From SHWB01 sp050246875 (lineage in GTDB: Bacteria > Pseudomonadota > Alphaproteobacteria > UBA6615), in assembly GCA_050246875.1 (NCBI GenBank), contig JBFWVF010000011.1, positions 138,056-202,055 of the forward strand: a DNA stretch of 64,000 nucleotides, in the 5' to 3' direction. Below, piece by piece: positions 50,987-60,816 of the stretch. The translations under genes were made by a program, and so were the position numbers. Under the pieces are notes generated by a model that ran no database searches, was not told the origin of the DNA, and saw only the letters and a list, made by a program, of their open reading frames with translations. Numbering within the stretch: position 1 is the first letter of the stretch; each line of letters opens with the position of its first letter.

Positions 50987-51289
50987 ATGGCCATGGGTGG
51001 TGGTGGCGGCCGTTCGTTCGGCGGCGGCGCGGGAGCCGGCGGTGGTGGCGGCGGCGGCGGCGGTGGCCGTCGCCCGTTCTTCCGGCGGCGCAAGACATGC
51101 CCGTTCTCCGGCGCCAACGCGCCGAAGATCGACTACAAGGACACCAAGCTCCTGCAGCGCTACATCTCCGAGCGCGGCAAGATCGTGCCGAGCCGCATCA
51201 CGGCGGTCTCGGCGAAGAAGCAGCGCGAGCTGTCGCGCGCCATCAAGCGCGCGCGCTACCTCGCCCTGCTGCCCTACGTCCTCGACTGA
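50987..51289 (+). CDS. rpsR: 30S ribosomal protein S18 with glycine-rich N-terminus
   Basis: A 100-residue S18. The conserved body is about 35-100 (RRKTCPFSGANAPKIDYKDTKLL, RYISERGKIVPSRIT, RAIKRARYLALLPY). The first 27 residues are almost all glycine with a few Ser/Phe/Arg, longer than usual for the family. GGGGAGGAA overlaps the end of rpsF as ribosome-binding site, so S6 and S18, which bind as a pair, are co-translated. Confidence 0.96.
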   Translation: MAMGGGGGRSFGGGAGAGGGGGGGGGGRRPFFRRRKTCPFSGANAPKIDYKDTKLLQRYISERGKIVPSRITAVSAKKQRELSRAIKRARYLALLPYVLD

Positions 51290-51317
51290 CCGGCCGGCTG
51301 GCGGGACGGGGAATCCG

Positions 51318-52259
51318 ATGATGGGCGGAGCACTGGGCGGAGCCGCACTGGCCGTCGGCGCCGGTATCGCCAGCCTCGCGATGTGGAGCGCGCCGCGCGC
51401 GCTCGGCGTCGCCGGCGGGATGGCGATGCCGGTGGCGACGCTGCCGCTGCTGCTGGCCGGGCTCGCCGGCGGCCTGTTCGTCGCCGGGCTCGCCGGCGCC
51501 GGCGCGACGGCGCTCGCCGCCGCCGCCTCGGGCACGCAGGCCGCCATCGTCTTCGCCGTGCTGGTCGCCGTGCCGGGCTGGGCCTGCTGCCGTCTGCTGC
51601 TGCGCTCGCAGCCGCGGGTCAGCGGCGGCGCCGACTGGACGCGGCCGATGACGGTCCTGCTGTGGTTCAGCACCGTCGCGGCCGCCGCCCTCGCCGGCTT
51701 CGGCAGCATGCTGACGGCCGATCCCGGCGGCCCGCAGGGGGTCGTGCACAATTTCATCGAGGCCTGGCTCGGCGCCGTCGCGCCGCATCTCGGCGCCTAC
51801 GGACGCATGGAGTGGGCGGACGCGGCGGCGCCGTGGTTCGCCGGCGTCGCGGTGGCCGCACTGCTGCTCGGCCTCGCGGTCGCCATGCTGGTGGCCTTCG
51901 CGGCCCTCCGGCCGGCCGCCGCCGCGCGGCGCCCGACCCCGTCGCTGGCCGACCAGCGCGCGCCGCTGTGGCTGCATGCCGCCGCCCTGGCGGCCGGCAT
52001 CGCCGCGCTCGTCGTGCCCGGCCTGTGGGGCTACTTGGCGCTGAACGCCGTGCCGGTCCTGCTGGTCCCGGCGGTCGTCTCGGCGGTGGCGACCGTGCAC
52101 GGCCGCCTCGCCGGCCTTCCTCTTGCCCCGCGGATCGCCGCGTGGGCCGTTCTCGTCGGCGTGCCGCCGCTGGTGGCCGCCGCCATCCTTTTCGACATTG
52201 GCGAACAACTGCTGGCGTTGCGCCGGGCTCTCGCGGCCCGCCGCCTCCGGGAGGTCTGA
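51318..52259 (+). CDS. DUF2232 family membrane protein
   Basis: A 313-residue protein with about eight hydrophobic segments, extremely rich in Ala/Gly/Leu/Val. Its position between rpsR and rplI is the conserved place for DUF2232 (YybS-like) membrane proteins in alphaproteobacteria, and the size fits. The function is not known. The assignment depends more on context than on motifs. ATG at 51318 (or 51321) has GGGGA upstream; rplI begins one base after its stop. Confidence 0.7.
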   Translation: MMGGALGGAALAVGAGIASLAMWSAPRALGVAGGMAMPVATLPLLLAGLAGGLFVAGLAGAGATALAAAASGTQAAIVFAVLVAVPGWACCRLLLRSQPRVSGGADWTRPMTVLLWFSTVAAAALAGFGSMLTADPGGPQGVVHNFIEAWLGAVAPHLGAYGRMEWADAAAPWFAGVAVAALLLGLAVAMLVAFAALRPAAAARRPTPSLADQRAPLWLHAAALAAGIAALVVPGLWGYLALNAVPVLLVPAVVSAVATVHGRLAGLPLAPRIAAWAVLVGVPPLVAAAILFDIGEQLLALRRALAARRLREV

Positions 52260-52260
52260 C

Positions 52261-52881
52261 ATGGAAGTGATCCTGCTCGAGCGCATCGCGCGCCTTGGCC
52301 AGATGGGCGACGTCGTCAACGTCAAGCCCGGCTTCGCCCGCAACTTCCTGCTGCCGCGCAAGAAGGCCCTGCGCGCCACGGCGGAGAACCGCGCCTATTT
52401 CGACCAGCGGCGCGCCCAGCTCGAGGCCGACAACCTGGCCAACAAGTCCGAGGCCGAGAAGGCCGCCGCCGCCCTCGAGGGGCTGACCGTGACGCTGCTG
52501 CGCCAGGCCGGCGAGAGCGGGCAGCTCTATGGCTCGGTCACCGGCCGCGACGTCGCCCAGGCGGTCGTCGAGTCCGGCGCGACCATCGACAAGCGCCAGG
52601 TGACGCTCGACCGCGGCATCAAGACGCTTGGCCTGCATCCGGTGAAGGTGACGCTGCACCCCGAGGTGTCGGTGCAGATCACCGTCAACGTCGCGCGCAA
52701 TGCCGAGGAAGCCGCCATCCAGGTCGAGCGCGGCGGCGCCATCACCGACGCCGAGCGGCTGGCCGAGGAGGATGCCGCGGCGTCGGCCCTGGCGGCTGCC
52801 GAACGCGCGCTGGCGCTGGCCGACGAGGCCGGCACCCCCGCCGAGGGCGAAGGCGCGGCGACCGATGCGGCCAGGGAATAG
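52261..52881 (+). CDS. rplI: 50S ribosomal protein L9
   Basis: A 206-residue L9. The N-terminal rRNA-binding domain (MEVILLERIARLGQMGDVVNVKPGFARNFLLP) is canonical, then a long connecting helix (about 40-75) and the C-terminal domain. From about residue 150 the protein has an acidic Ala/Glu-rich extension, typical of alphaproteobacterial L9 (E. coli L9 has 149 residues). It directly follows the DUF2232 gene and likely shares the rpsF transcript. Confidence 0.97.
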   Translation: MEVILLERIARLGQMGDVVNVKPGFARNFLLPRKKALRATAENRAYFDQRRAQLEADNLANKSEAEKAAAALEGLTVTLLRQAGESGQLYGSVTGRDVAQAVVESGATIDKRQVTLDRGIKTLGLHPVKVTLHPEVSVQITVNVARNAEEAAIQVERGGAITDAERLAEEDAAASALAAAERALALADEAGTPAEGEGAATDAARE

Positions 52882-53013
52882 CCGCCCCGCGTCCTGTCGG
52901 CCGGTTTTGCACGCATCGTGGTGATTCTGTTACCGTAAGCGCCGGCCGGGCCGACGCGTACGCACGCCTGCCGGCCGCCGGGTTCGGGGGAAACGGCCTG
53001 AGGCGCGCGAACC

Positions 53014-54252
53014 ATGTTGCTGGCACGCTTTCTCGACGGGGTGATCCATGCGGGGGATCTCCGTCTGATCGACGCGCGCAAGCGCGAGCATCGTTTCGGC
53101 GACGGCACCGGAACGCCGGTGACCATCCGGCTGCACGACCGTGACCTGCATCTGCGGCTGGTGCTGAACCCGCGCCTTGCCGTGGGCGAGGCCTACATGG
53201 CCGGTGCGCTGACCGTCGACGACGGCAATCTCTACGGCTTCCTCGACATCGTCGCCGCCAACATGGCGAGCTTCGAGCGCCACCCGCTGCAGGCCGCGAC
53301 CGCGCGCGTGGGGCGCTGGCTGCGCTATGCCCAGCAGCACAACCCGGTGGGCAAGGCGCAGAAGAACGTCGCCCACCACTACGACCTGTCGGACGAACTG
53401 TACGCCCTCTTCCTCGACAGCGACCGGCAGTATTCCTGCGCCTATTTCAGCACGCCGCACGGCGACCTCGAACGGGCGCAGGACGACAAGAAACGCCATA
53501 TCGCCGCCAAGCTGCTGCTCGACCGGCCCGACCTCAAGGTGCTCGACATCGGCTCCGGCTGGGGCGGCCTCGGGCTGTACCTTGCCGGCGAATCGAACGC
53601 CGACGTGACCGGCGTCACCCTGTCGGTCGAGCAGCACAAGGTCAGCAACGAGCGCGCCGCTGCCGCCGGCCTCGGCGGCCGCGTCCGCTTCGCCCTGCGC
53701 GACTACCGCGAGGAAACGGGCCGCTACGACCGCATCGTCTCGGTCGGCATGTTCGAGCATGTCGGCGCCGGACACTACGACGAGTATTTCGCCCGCCTGC
53801 GCGACCTCCTGACCGACGACGGCGTCTGCCTGCTGCACTCGATCGGCCGCATGGAGCCGCCGGGCACGACCAACGCCTGGCTGCGCAAGTACATCTTCCC
53901 CGGCGGCTACACGCCGGCGCTGTCGGAAGTGCTCGCCGCCGTCGAGCGCCAGGGGCTCTACGTCACCGACATCGAGATCCTGCGCCTGCACTACGCCGAG
54001 ACGCTGCGCATCTGGCGCGAACGCTTCATGGCGGCGCGCGACAGGGCCGCCGCGCTCTACGACGAGCGCTTCTGCCGCATGTGGGAGTTCTACCTTGCCG
54101 GCTGCGAGGTGGCCTTCCGCCACATGGGCCAGATGGTGTTCCAGATGCAGCTCGCGCGCCGCCAGGACGCCGTGCCGCTGACGCGCGACTACATCACCGA
54201 CTGGGAGCGCGCCCACACGCCCGCCGCGGCCACCTCGCGCGCAGCAGAGTAG
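53014..54252 (+). CDS. cfa: Cyclopropane-fatty-acyl-phospholipid synthase
   Basis: A 412-residue SAM-dependent enzyme adding a methylene bridge to unsaturated phospholipid acyl chains. The SAM motif is VLDIGSGWGGLGLYLA; HHYDLSDELYALFLDSDRQYSCAYF and VSVGMFEHVG are signatures, and the C-terminal FLAGCEVAF-like segment (YLAGCEVAFRHM) is present. The N-terminal lipid-binding domain covers about 1-110. It lies 132 bases after rplI on the same strand; whether it is co-transcribed is unclear. Confidence 0.94.
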   Translation: MLLARFLDGVIHAGDLRLIDARKREHRFGDGTGTPVTIRLHDRDLHLRLVLNPRLAVGEAYMAGALTVDDGNLYGFLDIVAANMASFERHPLQAATARVGRWLRYAQQHNPVGKAQKNVAHHYDLSDELYALFLDSDRQYSCAYFSTPHGDLERAQDDKKRHIAAKLLLDRPDLKVLDIGSGWGGLGLYLAGESNADVTGVTLSVEQHKVSNERAAAAGLGGRVRFALRDYREETGRYDRIVSVGMFEHVGAGHYDEYFARLRDLLTDDGVCLLHSIGRMEPPGTTNAWLRKYIFPGGYTPALSEVLAAVERQGLYVTDIEILRLHYAETLRIWRERFMAARDRAAALYDERFCRMWEFYLAGCEVAFRHMGQMVFQMQLARRQDAVPLTRDYITDWERAHTPAAATSRAAE

Positions 54253-54255
54253 CGC

Positions 54256-55239
54256 TCACATCTCCAGCACGACCTTGCCGTCGGTGCCGGCCTCGACTGC
54301 GGCGTGCGCCTCGCCCGCCTTTTCCAGCGGGTAGGTGACGACCGGGTTGTGGACCAGCGCGCCGACGCCGAGCCATGCCGAAATCTCGGCGACCGCGCGG
54401 CGACGCATGGCGTCGGGTTCGTTGAAGCAGGCGACGACGTGCAGCGTCATGCCGCCGGTCGCGAACAGCGCGTCGTAGAAGGGGAAGACCGGCTTCGGCT
54501 CGCCCATCGAGGCGTAGGTGGCGATGACGCCGCCGGGGCGCAGCGCCGCCAGCGCCGCCTTGAGGTTACCGCCCAGCTCGACCTCGACGACGCGGTCGAC
54601 GCCGCGCCCGCCGTTGAGTTCGCGCGCCCTCTTCGCCACGTCCTCGCGGCGGTAGTCGATGGTGGCGATGGCGCCGGCCGCGCGCGCCCGCGCCGCCTTC
54701 TCCGCCGTCGAGGCGGTGGCGATGACGCGGGCGCCGCCGATGCGCGCGAACTGCACCGCGTAGTGGCCGACGGCGCCGGCCCCGCCCGTCACCAGCACCG
54801 TCTGGCCGGCCACCGGCCCGTCCTTGAACACCGAGAACCAGGCGGTCACGGCCGGCACGCCGAGGCCGGCGCCTTCGGCGAAGGTCGCCCGGTCGCCGAG
54901 CGGCGCGGCGCGGTCGGCGGCGATGGCGATGTACTCGGCGGCGGTGCCGAAGGGCCGGCGGAACTGGCCCTCCCAGATCCACACCCGCTCGCCGACGCGC
55001 GCCGGGTCGACGCCGGCGCCGACCACCTCGATCACCCCGGCGCCGTCATGGTGCGGGATGACGAGGGCGGCCTCGATGGCGCCGCGGTTGCCGGCGCGCT
55101 TCTTGGCGTCGGTCGGATTGATGCCGGACGCGTGCAGGCGCACCAGCACTTCGCCCGGTCCCGGCGACGGCGTGGCGACCTCGCCCGTTTCGAACACCTC
55201 GCGGGCCGGCCCGTAGGCCCGGTAGAAAGCTGCGCGCAT
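54256..55239 (-). CDS. NADPH:quinone oxidoreductase (zinc-independent MDR family)
   Basis: A 327-residue medium-chain reductase without zinc ligands. Features are the quinone oxidoreductase N-terminus (MRAAFYRAYGPAREVFE), ASGINPTDAKKRAG, HHDGAGVIEVVGAGVD, and the cofactor loop VLVTGGAGAVGHYAVQFA (AxGGxG type). Substrates may be quinones or reactive enals. It is convergent with cfa, with only three bases between the stops, and divergent from dnaB. Confidence 0.9.
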   Translation of the reverse strand: MRAAFYRAYGPAREVFETGEVATPSPGPGEVLVRLHASGINPTDAKKRAGNRGAIEAALVIPHHDGAGVIEVVGAGVDPARVGERVWIWEGQFRRPFGTAAEYIAIAADRAAPLGDRATFAEGAGLGVPAVTAWFSVFKDGPVAGQTVLVTGGAGAVGHYAVQFARIGGARVIATASTAEKAARARAAGAIATIDYRREDVAKRARELNGGRGVDRVVEVELGGNLKAALAALRPGGVIATYASMGEPKPVFPFYDALFATGGMTLHVVACFNEPDAMRRRAVAEISAWLGVGALVHNPVVTYPLEKAGEAHAAVEAGTDGKVVLEM

Positions 55240-55519
55240 GTCTGTCTCCCGATTGCGGCGCGCATCCTAGCGAGGGGAGAAGCGCGGTTCGAGCGTGCCG
55301 GGCTAGTCGCGGGAGTGGACGAATTCGCAATGATAGCACGTGGTAACACAGCAATTGGTTTGCTGACCCCGAATCGGCTGCAGCAGATAATGAGATAGTT
55401 CATTGGCTTATCGGGTTAGTCCCCAACCTTACCTGAGTGTGGGAAAACCTTCGGACTACCACCTGTAAGCGGCTGTTAGGTTCCGTCCCCTAGACAGTCT
55501 TGTACGTGTGCCAACTCCG
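55240..55519. other. Intergenic region upstream of dnaB, less GC-rich
   Basis: 280 bases between the divergent quinone reductase and dnaB. From about 55310 onward it is visibly more AT-rich than the surrounding genes (for example AATGATAGCACGTGGTAACA). No gene, tRNA or clear terminator was recognised. It must contain the dnaB promoter; no clear -35/-10 pair stands out. Confidence 0.5.
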
Positions 55520-57130
<1,611 letters not shown>

Positions 57131-57202
57131 CTGCGACTGACTCGGGGTTCGCGGCGCTACACTGTCGCCGCAATGATGTCGCTTCTTTCCCCCATCGCGC
57201 CG

Positions 57203-57275
57203 GCCCACCTCACCCGGCTCGCTACGCTCGCCACCCTCTCCCCCCACGGGGCGGAGAGGGCCGGAGTGAGGAGGG
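57203..57275. repeat. Family A palindromic repeat, copy 2
   Basis: Between dnaB and alr: CCCACCTCACCCGGCTCGCT, then the CCACCCTCTCC...CGGAGAGGG hairpin and GGAGTGAGG. It is a single-armed version of the family A element, in the orientation of the right arm. It ends 22 bases before the alr ATG, so it lies in the alr leader RNA. Confidence 0.75.
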
Positions 57276-57297
57276 AAGGCGCGCGTATGGACATCTC

Positions 57298-58551
57298 ATG
57301 AAACTCTTCGAGCGCCTGCGGCGGCGGGCACCGGACGACGGCGAGGACGGCGACGCGGCGGCGGAGGATGCGCCGCCCGCCATCGTCGTGCGCGCCGCCG
57401 ACATTCCGCCCGAGCGGCCGGGCATCGTCGTCGTCGACCTCGACGCCATCGCCTTCAACTGGCGCCTGCTGGTCGAGGCCGCCGGGCGGGCCGAGGTGGC
57501 GGCGGCGGCCAAGGCCGACTGCTACGGCACCGGCATGGCGCAGGTCGCCCCGGCGCTGGTGCGCGCCGGCTGCCGCAGCTTCTTCGTCGCCGTCGCCGCC
57601 GAGGGCATCGCGCTGCGCAAGCTCGCGCCGCGCGCCGCCATCGCCGTGCTGAGCGGGCCGGACCGCGCCAGCGCGCCGCTGTTCGGCGCGCACAACCTCC
57701 GCCCGGTGCTCAACGATCCCGCCCAGGTGGCGTTGTGGCGCGACTGGTGCCGCGGCCGCGACGACCCGCCGCTGGCCTGGCTGCACGTCGACACCGGCAT
57801 GACGCGGCTCGGCCTGATGCCGGCGACGGTCGACGAACTGGCCGGGCATCCCGACCGCCTCGCCGGCATCGCCTTCGCCGGCGTCCTGTCGCACCTCGCC
57901 TGCGCCGACGACCCGGCGCACCCGATGAACGCGCGCCAGCTCGACGCCTTCCTCGCCGCGCGCGCCCTGCTGGAGCCGGCGACCGGGCCGCTCAGGGCCA
58001 GCCTCGCCAATTCGGCCGGCGTCTTCCTCGGCGCGCCGTGGCATTTCGATCTGGTCCGCCCGGGAGCGGCCCTTTATGGTCTCGCCCCGCACAGCGGCCG
58101 GCCCAACCCCATGCGGCCGGTCGTCCACGCTTACGCACGGATCGTACAGGTGCACGAGGTCGATCGTCCCCGCACCGTCGGCTACGGCGCCACATGGACG
58201 GTGCCCGGGCCACGCCGCCTCGCCCTCGTCGCCGCGGGCTACGCCGACGGCTACCCGCGCGCCGCCGGCGAGGGCGGCCCGCCGGGCCATGCCGGCGACG
58301 GCGCCGCGGTGTGGATCGGCGGCCACCGCGCGCCCGTGGTCGGCCGCGTCTCGATGGACCTGCTGACAGTCGACGCCAGCGCCGTGCCCACCGCGGCGCT
58401 GGGCGAGGGCGCGCTGGCCGAACTCCTCGGCCCGCACATCGACGCCGACGCCCTGGGCGCCGCCGCCGGCACCATCGGCTACGAGGTCCTCGCCCGCCTC
58501 GGCACCCGCTTCCACCGCGAATGGCGCGGCGGCGCGGAGGGCGCGTCGTGA
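57298..58551 (+). CDS. alr: Alanine racemase
   Basis: A 417-residue PLP enzyme making D-alanine for peptidoglycan. The lysine that binds PLP is K72 in AAKADCYGTGM, and the catalytic tyrosine is in TVGYGATW; AGYADGYPR and GRVSMDLLTVD are further signatures. The family normally starts near residue 38 here (RPGIVVVDLDAIAFNWR), so this protein has an unusual 37-residue acidic N-terminal extension (DDGEDGDAAAEDAPP). In alphaproteobacteria alr follows dnaB, as here. Confidence 0.95.
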   Translation: MKLFERLRRRAPDDGEDGDAAAEDAPPAIVVRAADIPPERPGIVVVDLDAIAFNWRLLVEAAGRAEVAAAAKADCYGTGMAQVAPALVRAGCRSFFVAVAAEGIALRKLAPRAAIAVLSGPDRASAPLFGAHNLRPVLNDPAQVALWRDWCRGRDDPPLAWLHVDTGMTRLGLMPATVDELAGHPDRLAGIAFAGVLSHLACADDPAHPMNARQLDAFLAARALLEPATGPLRASLANSAGVFLGAPWHFDLVRPGAALYGLAPHSGRPNPMRPVVHAYARIVQVHEVDRPRTVGYGATWTVPGPRRLALVAAGYADGYPRAAGEGGPPGHAGDGAAVWIGGHRAPVVGRVSMDLLTVDASAVPTAALGEGALAELLGPHIDADALGAAAGTIGYEVLARLGTRFHREWRGGAEGAS

Positions 58552-58566
58552 TGCGCTCGGCGCTGC

Positions 58567-58760
58567 CCCTCCTCTCCCCCGCCCCGCGCGCTCGACGTGT
58601 GGGCGAAAAGGACAACCCTCTCCGCCCCCGGGGGCGGAGAGGGCAGGGTGAGGTGGGGGACGTTACCGACGCCGCCACCACGGTGCCCTCGGGGAACACC
58701 CACCACACCCCGCACGCTTCGCTCGCCACCCACTCCCCCCAGAACGGCGGTGAGGGTTTT
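58567..58760. repeat. Family A palindromic repeat, copy 3
   Basis: Fills the gap between alr and mlaE. Contains AACCCTCTCCGCC...GGCGGAGAGGG, GGGTGAGGTGGGG, a linker with GTTACCGACGCC, and a diverged inverted arm (CACCCACCACACCCCGC, GCTTCGCTCGCCACCC). Same architecture as copies 4 and 5, with a more degraded right side. Confidence 0.75.
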
Positions 58761-58792
58761 GCGGCCCACCTTCGGAGCCCCTCACCCAGAAG

Positions 58793-59563
58793 GTGCCCGG
58801 CCTCACCCCGCTCCGCCGCGCGGAGCAGGCGCTGTTCGAGCTGGCCGGGCGGCTCGCCATCTTCACCGCCCAGGGCGTGCGCCATTCGGTGACGCCGCCC
58901 TTCTATCCGCGCCTCATCGTCCGCCAGATGATCGAGATCGGCTTCTACTCGCTGCCGGTTGTCGGCCTGACGACGCTGTTCACCGGCATGGTGCTGGCGC
59001 TGCAGAGTCACTCCGGCTTTTCGGTCGGCGGCGAAGCCACCATCGCCACGGTGGTCATCTGGGGCATCACCCGCGAGCTGGGGCCGGTGCTGGCCGGGCT
59101 GATGGTCGCCGGGCGCATCGGCGCCGCCATGGCCGCCGAGATCGGCACCATGCGCGTGACCGAGCAGATCGACGCGCTGACCACCCTGTCGACCGAGCCC
59201 TTCAAGTACCTCGTGGCGCCGCGCCTCATCGCCGGCCTGCTGATGCTGCCTCTGCTGGTCGCCGTCGGCGACGTCATCGGCGTGCTCGGCGGCTGGCTCG
59301 CCGCCATCTACCAGCTCGGCTTCAACCCGACGACCTACCTCAAGTCGAGCTGGGACGCCTTCGAGTGGCGCGGCTTCATCTCCGGCATGGTCAAGGCGGC
59401 GACCTTCGGCTTCCTCGTCGCGCTGATGGGCTGCTACCACGGCTACCACTCCAGGGGCGGCGCCCAGGGCGTCGGCCAGGCGACGACCAACGCCGTGGTC
59501 TCGGCGTCGATCCTCATCCTGCTGTTCAACTACATCATCACCACCCTGTTCTTCGGGTTCTGA
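58793..59563 (+). CDS. mlaE: MlaE-family ABC transporter permease
   Basis: A 256-residue permease of the MlaE family, the membrane part of the system that moves phospholipids between outer and inner membranes to keep outer-membrane asymmetry. About five to six hydrophobic segments; hallmarks are ELGPVLAGLMVAGRIGAAMAAEIGTM, VTEQIDAL and the coupling segment near CYHGYHSRGGAQGVGQATT. GTG start at 58793 gives the usual N-terminal amphipathic segment. mlaF follows after 244 bases of repeat DNA; no MlaD-type MCE gene follows in the window. Confidence 0.93.
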   Translation: MPGLTPLRRAEQALFELAGRLAIFTAQGVRHSVTPPFYPRLIVRQMIEIGFYSLPVVGLTTLFTGMVLALQSHSGFSVGGEATIATVVIWGITRELGPVLAGLMVAGRIGAAMAAEIGTMRVTEQIDALTTLSTEPFKYLVAPRLIAGLLMLPLLVAVGDVIGVLGGWLAAIYQLGFNPTTYLKSSWDAFEWRGFISGMVKAATFGFLVALMGCYHGYHSRGGAQGVGQATTNAVVSASILILLFNYIITTLFFGF

Positions 59564-59598
59564 GGGTGGGTAGCGGCCGCCACACCCGCGCCACGGAA

Positions 59599-59790
59599 AC
59601 CCTCTCCGCCCACCGGGGGGAGAGGGTGGCGAGCGGACGCGAGCCGGGTGAGGTGGGTGTTCCCCACAGGCGCGACCATCGTCGTGGTGGTAACGACCCC
59701 CACCTCACCCCGGCCCTCTCCCCCCCTGAAGGGGCGGAGAGGGAGACCGGGGCGCTCGCCACCCTCGCCCCCCTGAAGGGCGGAGAGGGT
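59599..59790. repeat. Family A palindromic repeat, copy 4, splitting mlaE and mlaF
   Basis: Left arm: ACCCTCTCCGCCCACC...GGAGAGGGTGGCGAGC and GAGCCGGGTGAGGTGGG. Linker with GTTCCCCACAGG and GGTGGTAACG. Right arm: CCCACCTCACCCCGGCCCTC and a second CTCTCC...GGAGAGG hairpin; a third partial hairpin follows. It occupies nearly all of the gap between mlaE and mlaF, genes that usually overlap or nearly touch. Confidence 0.85.
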
Positions 59791-59807
59791 TTGCACAGGG
59801 CGGGCGC

Positions 59808-60617
59808 ATGACCGACCTCGTGCCCGCCTCCGCCGCCGCCCTGCCGGTGCCGGTCGCCAAGATCGCCGTGCGCGACCTGCGCAAGGCGTTCGGCGCCAAG
59901 CAGGTGCTGCGCGGGCTCGACCTCGACGTGGTGCGCGGCGAGTCCCTCGTCGTCATCGGCGGCTCGGGCACCGGCAAGTCGGTGCTGATCAAGACCATCA
60001 TGGGCCTCATCGACCCCGATTCCGGCTCGATCCGCGTCGACGGCGAGGAGGTGACGGGCCTCGGCGGCAGCGCGCGGGCGCGCGTGCGGCGCAAGTTCGG
60101 CATGCTGTTCCAGGGCGCGGCCCTCTTCGACAGCCTGCCGGTGTGGGAGAACGTCGCCTTCGGGCCGCTGCAGACCGGCCGCCTGCGCCGCGGCCGGGCG
60201 CGCGACATGGCCATCGACGCGCTGGCCCAGGTCGGCATCGGCGCCGAGGTCGCCGGCCGCCTGCCGTCCGAGCTGTCGGGCGGCATGCAGAAGCGCGTCG
60301 GCCTCGCCCGCGCCATCGTCACGCGGCCGGAGATCGTCTTCTTCGACGAGCCGACGACCGGCCTCGACCCGGTGATGGGCGCCGCCATCGACCGCCTGAT
60401 CCGCCACATCGTCTCGTCGCTCGGCGTCACCGCCGTCACCATCACCCACGACATGGCGAGCGCGCGCCGCATCGCCGACCGCGTGGCGATGATCTTCGCC
60501 GGCCACATCCTGTGGGCCGGCCCCGTCGCCGACCTCGACCGCTCCGGCAACCCCTACGTCGACCAGTTCGTCAACGGGCGGACGGACGGACCGATCCGGC
60601 CGGGGGCGAGGGACTAG
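59808..60617 (+). CDS. mlaF: MlaF-family ABC transporter ATP-binding protein
   Basis: A 269-residue ABC ATPase that powers MlaE-type lipid transport. Walker A is GGSGTGKS, the Q-loop is GMLFQGAALFDSL, the ABC signature is LSGGMQKRVGLARAI, Walker B is VFFDEPTTGLDP, and the H-loop is ITHDMASA. The FQGAALFDSLPVWENV segment is typical of Mla ATPases. N-terminal Ala/Pro-rich extension of about 16 residues. It is the last recognisable gene of the alr-mlaE-mlaF run. Confidence 0.93.
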   Translation: MTDLVPASAAALPVPVAKIAVRDLRKAFGAKQVLRGLDLDVVRGESLVVIGGSGTGKSVLIKTIMGLIDPDSGSIRVDGEEVTGLGGSARARVRRKFGMLFQGAALFDSLPVWENVAFGPLQTGRLRRGRARDMAIDALAQVGIGAEVAGRLPSELSGGMQKRVGLARAIVTRPEIVFFDEPTTGLDPVMGAAIDRLIRHIVSSLGVTAVTITHDMASARRIADRVAMIFAGHILWAGPVADLDRSGNPYVDQFVNGRTDGPIRPGARD

Positions 60618-60628
60618 GCACGCGGCGG

Positions 60629-60760
60629 CCTCGCGCTTCGAGACGCCGCCTGCGGCGGCTCCTCAGCGCGAGGATGCCGGGTAGCGGTGGTGCCCGGCGC
60701 CATTTCCTACCCTCCTCATGGTGAGGAGCCCGCGCCAGCGGGCGTCTCGAACCATGAGGC
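60629..60760. repeat. Family C palindromic repeats, inverted pair
   Basis: Two 45-46-base units in opposite orientation at 60629-60674 and 60715-60760. The second has arms CCTCATGG/CCATGAGG and inner parts TGAGGAGCCCGC/GCGGGCGTCTCGAA; the first has arms CCTCGCGC/GCGCGAGG. The arms differ between copies but each pairs within itself. They lie between mlaF and the HicB-nucleotidyltransferase gene. Confidence 0.8.
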
Positions 60761-60816
60761 GGCACGGCAGTGGCGCCGCCTGTGCTACACTCGCCGCGAC
60801 GCCACGGAGGTCGCCG

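Noticed and set aside
55240..55519. Possible tRNA or small RNA in the AT-richer gap before dnaB
   Set aside because: No cloverleaf, T-loop signature (GGTTCGAATCC type) or terminator could be found. Only weak inverted repeats are present.
60718..60816. Longer N-terminus for the HicB-nucleotidyltransferase gene
   Set aside because: Upstream codons lie in a family C palindrome and have no homology, whereas GGAGG sits six bases before the GTG at 60817.
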